Source of the DNA: Typha latifolia
Taxonomy: Eukaryota > Streptophyta > Magnoliopsida > Poales > Typhaceae
Assembly: GCA_019914945.1 (NCBI GenBank)
Contig: CM034107.1
Span: 9,858,001 to 9,922,000, forward strand
Length of the DNA: 64,000 nucleotides
Direction of reading: 5' to 3'
Shown: positions 41,571 through 53,935 of the stretch, one piece after another
Numbering within the stretch: the first letter of the stretch is position 1
How the letters are laid out: every line of letters starts with the position of its first letter
The notes under the pieces: generated by a model
The model's database searches: none
Told to the model about the DNA's origin: nothing
The model's input: only the letters and a program-made list of their open reading frames with translations
Program-made: the position numbers and the translations under genes

Positions 41571-44500
41571 TCTCTTATTCTTTGCTATGGATGAAGCCTT
41601 GGTTTCACTTAAACCGCACCATCCCCCTATTAGATCATCCCCTAAGGTGAGTCTCCTCCTCTAGCAACTATGGCAACAGAGGATATTAAATAAAAATGAC
41701 CGAGTGATGCCTTCTCTGGAACTTGGGCTCAAATTGCTCGATGAAATAGTTCAAACCTCTCAAGTTCAAACCAAGGAAGCTAAGAATTATTTCGAGCCAC
41801 ATCCTCAACCTAATTGCTGTTGATACCGAAGATTAAATTGTGGTCAATTCAGAGCTAGCTGGGAAGAGTGGCATTATGCACTTTAGGAAAATTTTTTAGG
41901 TAAGCCTATTTCTGTTGCTCTGTTTAGTGCTATCCTAGCAAAAATATGGCCAATCTCAGAGCTTTTCTTAGTTTCAGACATAAATGAGGGATTTGACCTC
42001 TTTAAGCTTGCTTTGGAAGATGATATGATAAGGGTCTTGATTGAAGGCCCATGGACCATTAGAGGGCATGTCCTAAACTTGATGCCTTAGAAGCCTGACT
42101 TTCAAGCTTTGAAGGAAATAATTTGTATTGCTCCTGTTTGGATTACATTCCTAGATTTGCCTCTAGAATATTGGAAATTAGAAATTATCACTAGTATGGC
42201 AGCTAAGCTCGGTAAACCATTATGGATCGATGACACCATTGTTACCCTAGCAAGAGTTATTATATTAATATGCATTGAGTTAGATCTAACCAAGCCTCTA
42301 CCACAATACTTGCTGGGGATAATTCGTAAGAAGGTTAATATTAAATTTCTATATGAGGATCTTCCCAAGTTTTGTTTTTCTTGTGTCTGTGTTAGTCATA
42401 TGATTTTAAAGTGCCTAATCCCCCTTAAAAGGAAATTTGTGATTGAGGTATTCTCTAAAATGGGGTAGATGAAATCGAATGCCATTTTCGATAACCTTTC
42501 TAATTCTAGTGGTGTGCAGGTCAATGAGCAGACTGCAATGGAGGAGGATGAACTGTTATTTGGTCCTTAGCTTATGATTAACAAAGATAGTTATCGTAAA
42601 CACTTTGGACGAACGAGTAGATGAGGCCATGGAGGTGGTGCCGCGGCCCATGGCCGTGAGGCTCACCTTGCTATGCTAGCTGTGGAACTGACCCAATATG
42701 CTCATTTGGCAAATGCGACCTATCTTGAGAGGTCATGTGCTGAATCAGTGTGCCAAGTGTCAGGTGCCAGGTTTGATCGATGGGCAAGGTGACTCAATGA
42801 GATTTGCGATCATTTAGAATTGTAGACGATTTACAAAGTAAGACTCCTTGAATAAATGTAAAGTCATTTGTATAACCTTTTTATATTTATTTTACTTAAA
42901 ACAATGATATATGTTACTAAGGCTCTAAATTTTATTTGCAAGCTAAGGAATCAGTGGAAAAGAGAAGCAATAATAAGTAGTGGTCATTCCAGACATATCT
43001 TAGTATGCTGGAAGAAAAGGGATGTGAAAGTCTTAATTTTTTTCATCTTAATTTTAGATGTAGCAAGCCACAATCTCTCTAAGGGTATGTGCATTATATT
43101 TGGTGTCTACACAAGCATCAATTTATTTTACTAGATGTTATCAGTAAAAGAAATTATTGATCATTGCTTATATTATTGAGCCATGTTTGTTTATTGAGAA
43201 ATTTAATGTTATTCATGAAGATAATGAAAGGAAAGGGGGAACCCCTTTCATTTGTTTAGAATAGTTAGGAATTTTGCCAACTTTTGTAATTAAAATAGAT
43301 TATTAGATGTGGAATGTTTTGCCCTCTTTTTATTTTGACCAGTAATAGAGAGAGGTGCTAGGATTTGGGTTAGGTTGGACAGTGTATTTGGGTTAGGTTG
43401 GACAGTGTCCTTGCCTTTGATCAGTGGCTCCAAGCTTAATCTCACTATTCTATAACCTATCTTGAAGTCACCCTGACTACTAATAGACTTGGAAGTTTGA
43501 AACCTTTTGGCATAAGTAATGATTCTTAATATTATTGATCAGTCTTGGAATAAACATAGAATTAATGTTTTTTTATTATGGACTTCAAATTATATATAAT
43601 CAAATTTAAATAATTGCATTAGAACACGTATTGGCTCAGTAGATCAAAAAATATGGAGTCCAATGATTGTTACAATGGTCTTTGGGCTACTAAAGCTTTT
43701 CCATTGCAAACTCTACAAGAAGCATTATGCCCTTCTGCTGTAGATAGGCCACAAATAGAGCTCTAAACTTAAGCCAACTAAATTGCTAATGAGGTTCATA
43801 ATACTAAATATTTTCCAACTGCTATTTTGCTTAGAAAGATTTTATTATTTTCTAATATGATGAAGATGGTGTGCTTAGAACTAGTTAGAATGAGATTGTT
43901 GCATATTTTTTTAACTTCTATGCTCAAGTATAGACTCTGAGATAATGTGCACAATGCTAATAACTCTAATGTTAATTGGCATGCTCTTCATTTTCTTTAG
44001 CAATGCTACCATGATGATCTCATTAAACCCTTCTCTCTTGAGGAGATTCAGGATACTCTGTGGATCATACTTTTGGGCAAGGCGCCTGGCCCTAATGGCT
44101 ATCATATTGAATTTTTAAATTTATTAGGATATTCTTAGTAATTCTATTTTTGAAGTTTTTAATCAATCTTAGATTTTTGGTATCTTACTCTTAAATGTGA
44201 TAGAATGCATGCTGCTTTAATTGTGAGTCCTAACCTATCTATGGTTAGGGAGTTTAGACTCGTTGCTTTGTATAATATTTTATGCTAATTTTTGGCTAAG
44301 TTATCAAGTTTGGTGAGCACATAACAGTTCACATTCATAGCTAGGAGATCTATAATGGATGACACTATACTAGTTCAAGAAATTGTGAACTCTATGCATA
44401 CAAAATGGCAAAAGGGATGACCCTTACATGATTGTCATATTTGATATGGAAAAAAATAATGATCCTATGTTTGGATTAAAGCAGTGTTAGATATTATGAA

Positions 44501-46508
44501 TTCTCCTAATAAATGGTTAGTTTGGATTAAAGCTTGTATTCGCTTTCTTTGCTTTTCCTGTTAATGGTCCTATGTTTGATTATTTTTCTAGAAAGTGTGA
44601 CTTGAGGCAATGCAATCTGCTTTCCCTATTCCTATTATTTTATAATCTCAAGTTCTTAAATCCTTATTTAACGGGGAAATGGTACATGGTATGATTGATG
44701 GCTTTAACATTAATGATAATACTAGTATTTGACATATTATGTTTGCTGATAATATTCTTATTGTTACTAAAGCAAATGCATCTAATTATGAGGGTTTAAA
44801 TTCTATTTTGGATAAATACTTTTTACCCACCAACGATTATATAAATTGGAGCAAGTTAACCTTTATTTTCTACATGGGTCAACTCGACATAGAGAAAGGC
44901 AGTGGCCGATAACCTTAGGATTCATTAGGGGTCCTTTCTATAGCATGGGTGAAAACTATCCACCCTATCAAAATTAACAAATTAGGTAGAAAATTTATTT
45001 GGGGTAAAAGGGATCAACCTGTTGATCTTCACCTAATTAATTGAGATCTATAAATCATAGTTGTGCACTTGTGAGGATGGGCTGAGAATTCAAAACATCT
45101 AAGATTCTCAAGTCAGCTTCATTAGCTAAAGGTTTATGAATCTTTATGATAGCAACAAGCTTTGGTCACAATTGCTAATTATTAAGTAAAATATGTTAAA
45201 TCGTAGGCAGCATTTACGTGCTAAGTCTAAAAAATTGGTTATATTTAAGCACCCAGTCGGAGCCCTAATTACTATTAGATTGAGCATCCTTGGAACTATT
45301 GAGGATGAGAAATTTACTAACATGGTAATGGCTCCCTAGATTTGTAACACCCTGATCTCGTATTGGCCTTTTTTTTGTTAAGATTTCACTTAACTCCATT
45401 GCAAAAAAAAAAAAAAAAAATTGTGGTTCATTAAAAATCAAATCTAGAATTATTAGAGAATAAGATCCCATTTCGGTAATACTCTAGATGAGATTATTTG
45501 CTCTTTACCCTTGCTTATGTTTCCTACCTTTAATTCTTGGACTTGGATTCTCAGCATAGTCAATAAACATATTGTCTTATAGTCCCTTGTAAATGTTAGA
45601 ATTATTAGCTTTGACATGTAAGGTAGGTGCTAGTCTCCTTGATCCAAAAATTAAAATATTCCTATGAAAAGCCTTTTGGAACTGGTTGCCTATTAATGCA
45701 AAGCTGCATAACTTTTCTTTGGCAACCATCTCTCTTTGCTCGATTTATAATGTAGATGTTGAATATATTTGCCGTCTACTATTTGAATGCCAAAGAGCTA
45801 GAGAGATATGGATGGTTATAGAATGACACATGTGTTATCAGTTTCAAGTAAATTGCAGAGAAGGTGCACGAATGAAGAAAGGGTCAGAGGATAACAAGAA
45901 GGTAACTACTCTTATTCTTTGTGTTATAGAACGATAAATGTGAACACTCTTGAAAGATCAAAACGACATAATCTTCACTGAAAAAGCAACCTCACTGAAC
46001 CAACTTTTATTCAAAACACTTACCATGATCCTTGAATTCTTCCAAACACATAGTGGGCCCTTCAAACTGCTGACGTAGTCTAAGGTTAGGGTAAAATGGC
46101 AAGCCCCAAATAGGAATTCAATCAAGATAAACTCTGATAGATCCTTTAGTAAATTGGACAGGAAAGTTGGAGCAAGCTACCTAGCTAGAAATTCTAAGGG
46201 TAAACAACTTTTGTTGGGTACTATTCATATCATTAACATGCTGAAGTTGAAGCCTCAAACTAGCCTCACTGAAAGCTAAGGATCTTAGTCCGGGTGAAAT
46301 TACTATTGAAAAAAACTCCATCTCTCATTAATATTTTGCACCACCGGGTCTCAACACCGTGTGATTGGAGCACATTTTTCTCACTTTTTGGAGAAGTTTA
46401 TAGTTTTGCTGAGTAGTTAGGCTAATCTAGAAAGAAAATAAGACTTTTCAGCAAAGTAGATGTTTGAGGCTTTTGCATCCCTCTTTGATGTAATTAAAAA
46501 AAAGAAAA
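41570..46508 (+). mobile_element. Degenerate full-length-sized LINE (L1-type)
   Basis: Plus-strand order fits a plant L1 element. 41588 onward starts MDEALVSLKPHHPPI. 42000-42465 carries the DUF4283-like part (EGPWTIRGH; PVWITFLDLPLEYW) and an exact CCHC knuckle CFSCVCVSHMILKC. 44040-44110 has LGKAPGPNGYHIEFL. 44230-44400 has EFRLVALYNIL and SIMDDTILVQEIV. 44735-44755 has MFADNIL, the FADD catalytic box with the second Asp changed to Asn. 45690-45830 is a zf-RVT domain (CSIYNVDVEYICRLLFECQR). Many stops and frameshifts. A TAATTAAAAAAAAG run at 46490-46508 may be the poly(A) end. An 18-A run at 45403-45420 closes a short inserted piece that starts TGTAACACCCTGATCTCG. Confidence 0.8.
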
Positions 46509-46529
46509 GATAAAACGTCGGGACTGTAG

Positions 46530-46764
46530 CCGGATCGGGCGAATAGTATGAAACCCGGTTTCGCCCGCCTACTTCCTTCGCGCCCGTCACCCAATAGCCA
46601 GTACACCCACTTTCGCACCCAACCTTCCCCCTCCGTTCTCCATCTCAAACCCCAACACACCTCCAAATCCTCTCTTCCTGAGATCAATCTCAGTTCCCTC
46701 CTCCCCTGGTCCAAAATTATCTTCGATTCCTTATTGCCCATCTTCTCTAGGGCTTCGATCGCAG
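46530..46764 (+). other. 5' untranslated exon of FRS gene 1
   Basis: GC-richer leader DNA ending CGATCGCAG with a GTTTGC donor. The acceptor TTCTAG at 47311-47313 places the start codon ATG exactly at the first base of exon 2. The transcription start is approximate. Confidence 0.55.
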
Positions 46765-47313
46765 GTTTGCACTAAAATTTTCTACCTTTGATTTGTTCAA
46801 TTCGACCCCATTTTGCAGCACGCCATATACAGAGTACCTCATTATTTACATTAATTTAGTCTAATTTGGTAACTTGATGGCGATTCTACAATCAAAATGC
46901 AAATTTTCACGTTGCTGCACAGAAATTGCAAAATCTCTTCTTTTTATGGGTAAATTATGATATTGGACTGTTTTCAGTGCTGCATCTCAATTAATACTAT
47001 ATTATCCCTTGAATCCCTTTATGCTTGTGGTGATCGAAGGAAGCAAGGAATTTACTATTATCATGTCTCCTAGTACTTGGAATGTTCCATTGCCCTGGTG
47101 TTGATAATGAAGTACTACTAAGTTCTCATGATTGATTGTCATCTGATCCCTTTTTAGCTGTATGGATCTAATGTTGAAAAGAGTTCCATTTACCAAAGAT
47201 GGCTCATTTGTACCGTTTGTTATTGTCTTCTACTTTCTTAGTGGTTTTGAATTTTGATAGCTTAATTGGGCAATCGGTATCAAAGTGTGGGTATTTAATG
47301 CCCTTTGTTCTAG

Positions 47314-50300
47314 ATGGCGCATGATTCTAGGGTGGCCCATCCATTGCTTGAGGATGGATGCAACAATGCGAAGAATGTTGATCCTAAAAGGACCGAACTA
47401 AATGATGAGAGAACTTTTTTGCCAGAGGAAGGAAGTGATGCCATGAATGATGAAGATCCTAAGGCAACTGATGGAATTGTTGGGGCACCTGAGGTTGGAA
47501 TGGCATTCAAATCCTATGAAGAAGTTTTAGAGTTTTATAGGCGGTATGCTTTGCACGTGGGATTTGATGTGCGTGTAAAGAGGACAACCTTTACAGATGC
47601 TGGTCAACATTATACTGTGGAGTTTATGTGCCATAGGGGAGGCAAGGGACGGGCAGACCCCAGTTACCAATCACGGCCGACAGCTAAAACAAATTGCCAA
47701 GCTATGATCCAGTTGAAGTTACAAGGAGATGGGCTATTACACTTGAAGAGAATTACTCTTGAGCACAATCATCCTGTTGATCCATCGCTGGTTAAGTTTA
47801 GAATACATAGAAGAAAATTGTCTGTTCCTTTGCAAGATAACCTGGACAATGGAAATGCAGGTGTTAAAAAAGTCAGGAGATATCGACGACTTGCAAAAGA
47901 GAAGGAAATTGAAGATTCAGGGGTTGAGGGAAAGGAGTGTAGAACTCCTGCCGAAAGAGGACATCTGAAGCTTCCAGATGAGGATATTGAAGCCATTTAT
48001 CAATTCTTCACACATATGCAAACAAAGAATCCGAATTCTTTTTATATGGTAGATTTAGATAAGGAATGCAGGTTGAGAAATGTGTTTTGGGCTGATGCTA
48101 TGTCAAGGGCTGCATATAGGAATTTTGGTGACATTGTTTTATTTGACACTACATACTTGACTACAGATTATGATGTGCCTCTTGCTCTCTTTCTCGGCAT
48201 TAATAATCATGGACAATTGGTGTTGTTAGGTTGTGGATTGCTTTCGGATGATACTGCTGAGACTTACATTTGGTTATTTAAGACATGGTTAGCATGCATG
48301 TCAGAACATCCACCAGATGCACTAATCACTGATCACCTTGAGGCAGTGAGAGATTCTGTTGGTAAGGTGTTTCCAGGAACCTGCCATCGTCTCTGTCTTT
48401 GGCAATTAATGAAAAGGATCCCAAAGAACTTGAAAACCTATGAAAAGTACAAGGAAATCAAGAAGGCATTAAACAAGGTAGTTTATAGTTCATATAATAC
48501 TGAAGAATTTGAAGATGAGTGGAGGAAAATGATTGAAGGATATGGACTTGAAAATAATGGGTGGCTTATTTGGTTGTATGAAAATCGTCATTCTTGGGCA
48601 CCGGTTTATCTGAAAGATAAATTTTGGGCAGGACTGTCAATTAGCCAACAAAGTTCAAGTTGTACTTCCTTTTTTGATGGACTTTTACATCCGGAGACAA
48701 CTCTGAAGCAGTTCCTAGGTGCATATGAGTCTGCTTTAGAGAACAAATACGAAAAGCAAGTCCAAGCTGACATTGAGTCGTCGCGGAAAAGTCCGATTTT
48801 GGTGTCCAAGTTCTACATGGAAGAGCAGCTTGCTGAACTGTACACTTATAACATGTTCAAGGAGTTCCAGGATGAACTGAGAGCCACTATGTATTGTGAT
48901 ATTTGGCTGGTTAGGGAGGACGGTCCATACTCAGTATATGGAATAAAAGAATCTGTTTTCCTAGAAGATGGTAATGTAGCAGAATATAAAGTTCTTGAAG
49001 TTTTTTATAATATGAAGGAACTTGAGGTTCGATGTCCTTGTGGTTCTTTTGAACTTAGAGGAATCCTTTGTAGGCATGCATTATCTGTCTTTAAGATACA
49101 ACAATTGTATGAGATTCCTTCTCAGTACATTATTGATCGTTGGAAAAAGGATTTTAAGCAGTTGCACCGTATGGCTCATTCCTCTAGTGATTATGTAGCC
49201 AAGGGCTATTGGGAACGTTATTATAACTTAGCTACTCACTGCCTTCAGCTTGTCGATGTGGGCATGACATCTGATACTAGGTGCCATCTTGCGCTTACAT
49301 TGATGAGAGAGGTGGAGAAGGTTCTGTTGAACGTTGATGCATGTGGAAACACGCAATTCAGAATTGTGCCTTGTGAAACTAGGGCAAATGAAAATGCTGA
49401 AAATCATGTGCAACTGCCGCACTTCAGCAACTCTGAGAGTGATAAGGTTCTCAGTTCTCCACAAGTAAAGCGAAGAGGTAGACCACCAAAGAGAAAGAAA
49501 GAATCCAATGCAGATGTTTCCATATCATCAAACAAAAAGATGGTACTTTTAAATAGTTTTGTAACTCTGTTTCATCTTCATTTCATTTTCATTTCCTAAC
49601 AATATTTTTCAATTCTTTCCACAGGAAGCTGTAGGCAGATCATTTGGTGAAAATCAATGCAATATGATGTTAGCTGCTCCTTCACATCTGGGCACGCATG
49701 ATAATTCCCAGGAGAGCATGATTTTGATGGTAACTACAGGATATAGTACTTGTCATACTACAGTTTGCTTTTGAGGGATTATTTACTCGCTTCTATTATT
49801 CCCACTATTTTCTTAATGACAAATATCTCTATATAATGCAGGGAAGAGTCAACCCAAATGATTTGTCACTTGGTAGCCATTATGGTATACATGTAAACCA
49901 AGAGGATCAAAGTGACAGTCAACCAAGAATGCTGCCAAGTGATATGTTACAGGTTTGTGATCATTCTTTATTCTTTTCCTGTTTTATTCTGTTCACTTGG
50001 TTGCTGTTTTGGTTAGCTAGGCAATGATTCATAAATAGTTATTTCACTAACTTGTCAATCACAGATGTTTACAGAAATGAGCTCTAGAAGTACATCATCT
50101 TATAGTTTATAATTTTACATAAGAATGTCCTATATAAAAATTCTCATTTTGGATTTTTTGTTCTGTTATGGCCTCTTTGTGTGATTGAGTAGTTCACTTC
50201 ATCTTTTTAGTAATTTACAGGCTCAATTTGACCAACAATCAGCTGAAAGTCCATCAAGGGTTTCATGGATCTATCAGCAAATGCTACAGGTTTGCATTAT

Positions 50301-50485
50301 TTGTTATGTTACTAATACTAATTTCATTCTCTCATTTAGCTTAAATTATTTTAGCATACAAATTTCTGTCACAAAGTTACTATTCGTCAGTGCAAAGTAT
50401 ACGCATGTTCTCTTATTTGGTTGATGTATTGATATCACAGGATCCTCAACTGCCAACACGACCTCCTGGCCAAAGACTTGGGTAG
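47314..50485 (+). CDS. FAR1-RELATED SEQUENCE (FRS) protein, gene 1
   Basis: A transposase-derived nuclear DNA-binding protein of 852 residues. Coding exons: 47314-49542, 49625-49729, 49842-49952, 50221-50289, 50441-50485, all phase 0. Domains: FAR1 DNA-binding domain at about 60-155 with zinc ligands C106, C128, H151, H153; MULE transposase-like domain at about 265-460 with D278 (FDTTYL) and D340 (ALITD); SWIM zinc finger at 573-589 (CPCGSFELRGILCRHA); an AT-hook RRGRPPKRKK near 730. The position that is Glu in the RSES(I/L)N motif of relatives is Ser448 here (SQQSSSCTSFF), so the catalytic triad is incomplete. That fits regulation rather than transposition. Known relatives FHY3 and FAR1 activate light-response genes; the target here is unknown. 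Exons 3-6 code a Gln/Met-rich tail. A 3'-UTR intron follows. Confidence 0.92.
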
Positions 50486-51660
50486 AATGGGACATCCATT
50501 AAAAAGATGGATCAGCATCGCTGCTATCTAAGATTATTATTTAATGTCTTGATGTGATCTAAAAGGAAACATGCAAGGTGTGCTTCTCAAATACCACCTA
50601 TCACATGCATTGATCTCAAACAGATTTTCATGACTGTCGAGCTTACATGAATTAGACGCTGTTATAGCATTTCTTCTACAGACAGAGTGTTAACTGTCAT
50701 GTATTCCTTTTCATAATTGGCTTTTCTCTTTCTCATTCATTCCTCAGAATCATTTATGATCTTGATTGTGAAGTAAAGATGCTTTTATTATTGATATTCT
50801 TTGGTGCCTTTTTTCAGTACCATGTTGCAATTAAACCTGATGATAATAGCTTCTGAGTCGACAACCATGCTTGTATACAATGAAATTTTGTTCTGGCTAA
50901 GAAGATTCTACTAAATTTAAACTTTTGGCAGGTCACACATTGAGGTAAAATATGAAGCTCCAAGAAGTTATCATGAGATCATTGTCCTCAAGAAGAACAG
51001 TATGTTCTGATGCTGGTATCAGATTTAAGCTCCTCCAAAATTACTATTGCTCCTGACTATGTTTCTGAATCTGACTCATGGGGTTAGTAATTCTTATGAA
51101 CAGTTAGTAAAATGATGAAGTTAGAGATCTCTTTTGAATTTGAAATTATACATCATTAAGTGCAGAAATGAGATGGCTTAATGCAGGTAATTTTATCAAC
51201 AGTGTTAAATTATTTATAAGTAGTCATCTGTCTTTCAGCTTCATCTTTTAATTTTTATAGTAGGAAGCGAGCCATTCTTATTATTGCTCAACATAGGTCA
51301 TCAGCTGTATAATGCTCTGATAACTTCTTCCTTTCTTCTCAGGTTGCAATTTGGTTATTGTGATACACAGATTTCTTCTCTCTTGGCTATCCTGTTGCGA
51401 ATCCTATAAAATATGCAATCTTTTGTGCCTAACGATCAGTTGTTCAGAAGACGACTTTTAATGCACCATAGCTGTTGCCGGTGATTAAAAGTTCTGATGT
51501 CAGTGTGGCTTCCGTGATATTTTGTCTTTGTATTTGCGTATGTGCCAATGCTACAGCTTCTGTATGCAGTAAATTTTGTGGATCTTATACATCTGCAACT
51601 ACGTTATGCATGAATAAAGCCCACAAACCAGTCAAACTGGAGGCTCATTTCTTGAAATGA
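50486..51660 (+). other. 3' untranslated region of FRS gene 1, with an intron
   Basis: A donor AAG/GTGTGC at 50577-50578 and acceptor TTTTGGCAG at 50931 fit an intron 92 bases after the stop. FRS gene 2 has an intron at the same relative place. AATAAA at 51613-51618 is one possible poly(A) signal; the true end is unclear. Confidence 0.45.
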
Positions 51661-52300
51661 TTTTTTCATTGAAGGCCTTGCGAGAAGGAATCAGAAAGTA
51701 CATATCTTACTGTACTTGGTTACTAGAGTTCTCGCTGAAGAGGTTCATCATAGAACTTTCAATTGCCAAAGGCTTCCGCCGGTACAGGATCTATTGATTT
51801 TTAGATGTATACTACAATAACCCTATTACTGTAAAGGTTGTTTCCGTTGCTCGAACCAGTGACTGTTTGGGTGCATAGAAGCAACTCCTATCATCAGACT
51901 CGCAGACACCTTCAAACTATATTGAATTGTGCATTTTTGATAGCCAAAGATATGCTCAAAATCAGATTTAGCCTCTTTCAAGTACTTGGGTTTTTTTTTT
52001 TTTTTTTTGTCGTTTGTATATTATTAAAGTTTTCAGTTGACTTTTAAATTGGTGGTAACTGTAGTATCTTGAATCATGTTTTCTGCCTTGTCTGTTAATG
52101 TAAAGAATGACATGGTCATTGAGAAATTCTTCTGTACTGGTTTCACTAGATGCCATAATGGCAGATGACTGCTATTGTAAAACTTAAAGATGTCCCAGTT
52201 AAATTGGGTTCAGGAGGACTCAAACAATATGAATTTCATCAATTATCTGAATAGTATTTCATTGAAGCAAATGATTGCTATTGCTAAGCATAGCACTAGA
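51661..52300. other. Intergenic DNA between the FRS genes, no gene seen
   Basis: Mixed composition with a poly-T run at 51990-52008 and no sustained frame. It may include the end of the FRS gene 1 transcript. Confidence 0.45.
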
Positions 52301-52309
52301 GCTTTCAAA

Positions 52310-52430
52310 ATAAACGAGCAGCTCGGGTTTGGCTTGACTAAAGCTCCTAGAAGACTCGAAGATAATTTCGAGTCGAGCCTGAGCTGGAGTTGGCTCACTC
52401 AGGCTCAGCTCGTTAGACTCGGTATAAAAG
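52310..52430. repeat. GAGCTCGGCTCG-type dispersed repeat
   Basis: GAGCAGCTCGGGTTTGGCTTG, TTTCGAGTCGAGCCTGAGCT and GGCTCAGCTCG match the wording of repeats near 10310, 12300, 36090 and 37050. It abuts the lipase-family fragment. Confidence 0.5.
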
Positions 52431-52507
52431 GGATTAGTCAAACCCTAATAAACTCCTAATTCTCAAATCTCAATCTTCCTACCGTGCTCCCAAAATCCTC
52501 CATCGTG

Positions 52508-52710
52508 TCCCGCCATGTGGAGGCAAACGAGCATAGTCCCTTTGGGCGGCTGAGCGCATTGGAGTTCTACATGCGTCACTCCATCTCCTACTCTTCCGTC
52601 AACTCGGACAGCCTTTGCATCTTCACCAAGCGATGGGTCCCCTTCACAGGGGAGTCGAGCTGGACAGTCCAACTGACGGCAGTCCATTTCGCCAAGGCGG
52701 GCGCCCTATG
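52508..52710 (+). pseudogene. Fragment of a caffeoylshikimate esterase/monoacylglycerol lipase gene
   Basis: The frame reads HSPFGRLSALEFYMRHSISY, SSVNSDSLCIFTKRWVP, then FTGESSWTVQLTAVHFAKAG. This is the N-terminus of the plant alpha/beta-hydrolase family that includes caffeoylshikimate esterase and monoacylglycerol lipases. Between RWVP and FTGESSW the usual 15-25 residues with the first part of the oxyanion-loop strand (VVHG) are missing, joined in frame. The sequence ends after KAG and the catalytic Ser, Asp and His regions are absent. It is much GC-richer than its surroundings. A dead fragment, probably carried here by a mobile element or left from a decayed gene. Confidence 0.7.
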
Positions 52711-53239
52711 ATGGCACTGATTGATTGTCTCATATGCCGTTGCTTTGCTTTCTTGGTGTTACGAGGTAGATTTGACTTGCACTATTCTAAGGGTTTGATT
52801 ACTATCAACATATCACACTATGTTTCCATACACATTAAAACTTAAACTAATTGAGTAAAATTCTTTTGTGCAGTTAATTGCATGTTAGTTTTGTTAACAA
52901 CAAAAACTAGGTCTAATTGGTTTTAAGGTTGAGACAGGTTGGACAAACTTACTGACTTGAATTTGCCAAAAGCCAACCCTAATTTTATGATCTTAAGGGC
53001 AAAAGGTTTATTAAGCGTTGACTTCCATCTCGTCAACCCGAAGGATGAAATCCCAAACAGCGTTGACTTTTATGATCTATCTCATGAATAAACCTCTCTT
53101 ATCGGTGAATTAAATGGTGTCAATTTTGCCGAAGTTGGTATTCCCATTGGGTTCAGATCCGCATCTTATAACCCGTTATCCTACCCCTTAATAGTTAATA
53201 TCCCTCCTTTCCCCGCATAAAAATGGGCCCTGCCACGAA
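52711..53239. other. Upstream region of FRS gene 2
   Basis: No gene seen. CATAAAAATGG at 53216-53226 is a weak TATA-like site about 25 bp above the likely start of the leader exon. Confidence 0.4.
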
Positions 53240-53422
53240 GTCAGTTTACACGCAGAGGTGGTCTTTTGGGTGAACTTTTTGGGTGAATCTCTCTCTCGTC
53301 TCGTACGAACCCTAAAACCCTTTCTCTTCGCTCTCTCCTCTCTCCGTGATCACAATCTCCTTGATCTGAATCGAGAAGTTAGCAATCGAGGACAGCATTT
53401 CTGTTTTCCTCTGAATCCTGTG
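53240..53422 (+). other. 5' untranslated exon of FRS gene 2
   Basis: CT-rich leader with a telo-box-like AACCCTAAAACCC, ending CCTGTG with donor GTAAGA. The intron runs to the acceptor CACCAG at 53932. Confidence 0.6.
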
Positions 53423-53935
53423 GTAAGATTGTCTTTTGTTCAAATTCTTTGCCTTATATTTATTGATTAATTCAATTACGATTCTAATCGATATTAAGGT
53501 CTCGATTCTCATAGATACACATTTGAATTGCCATTCCGGTTTAAGAAATTAGGGTTATTTTAGTGAGATTTGGAAACTTTACTAGTTGATGCATTGCAAT
53601 GCGGAAGCTCTATGTGGTGTTTGCGGTGATATTTAGTTCTAGGCAAATATTTGAGTTTTAACTTTAGTCATTGCTGAATTGGCTAGATAGTTGATTTAGC
53701 CGCTTATAGAAGTATATTTAGGTTGATTTGGGTTCTTTGGCGATATTTTAGAAGAAGCGAATTTTTGTTTGCTGTTTTTCCACTTAAGCTTCTTGGGTTT
53801 GTCAATCATTGTCTAATAGCAGTGTATGTTGCAGAATTCTTAGTTAGTACATCTTGATGAATTCAATTGTTTGTATTGACTTGACTGTTGTTATGTTAAT
53901 GTAGTTGGTTCCTTTGACATCTACCTCACCAGGAT

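Noticed and set aside
42868..43134. Hydrophobic 88-residue frame
   Set aside because: Sits inside the decayed LINE and has no membrane-protein family features.
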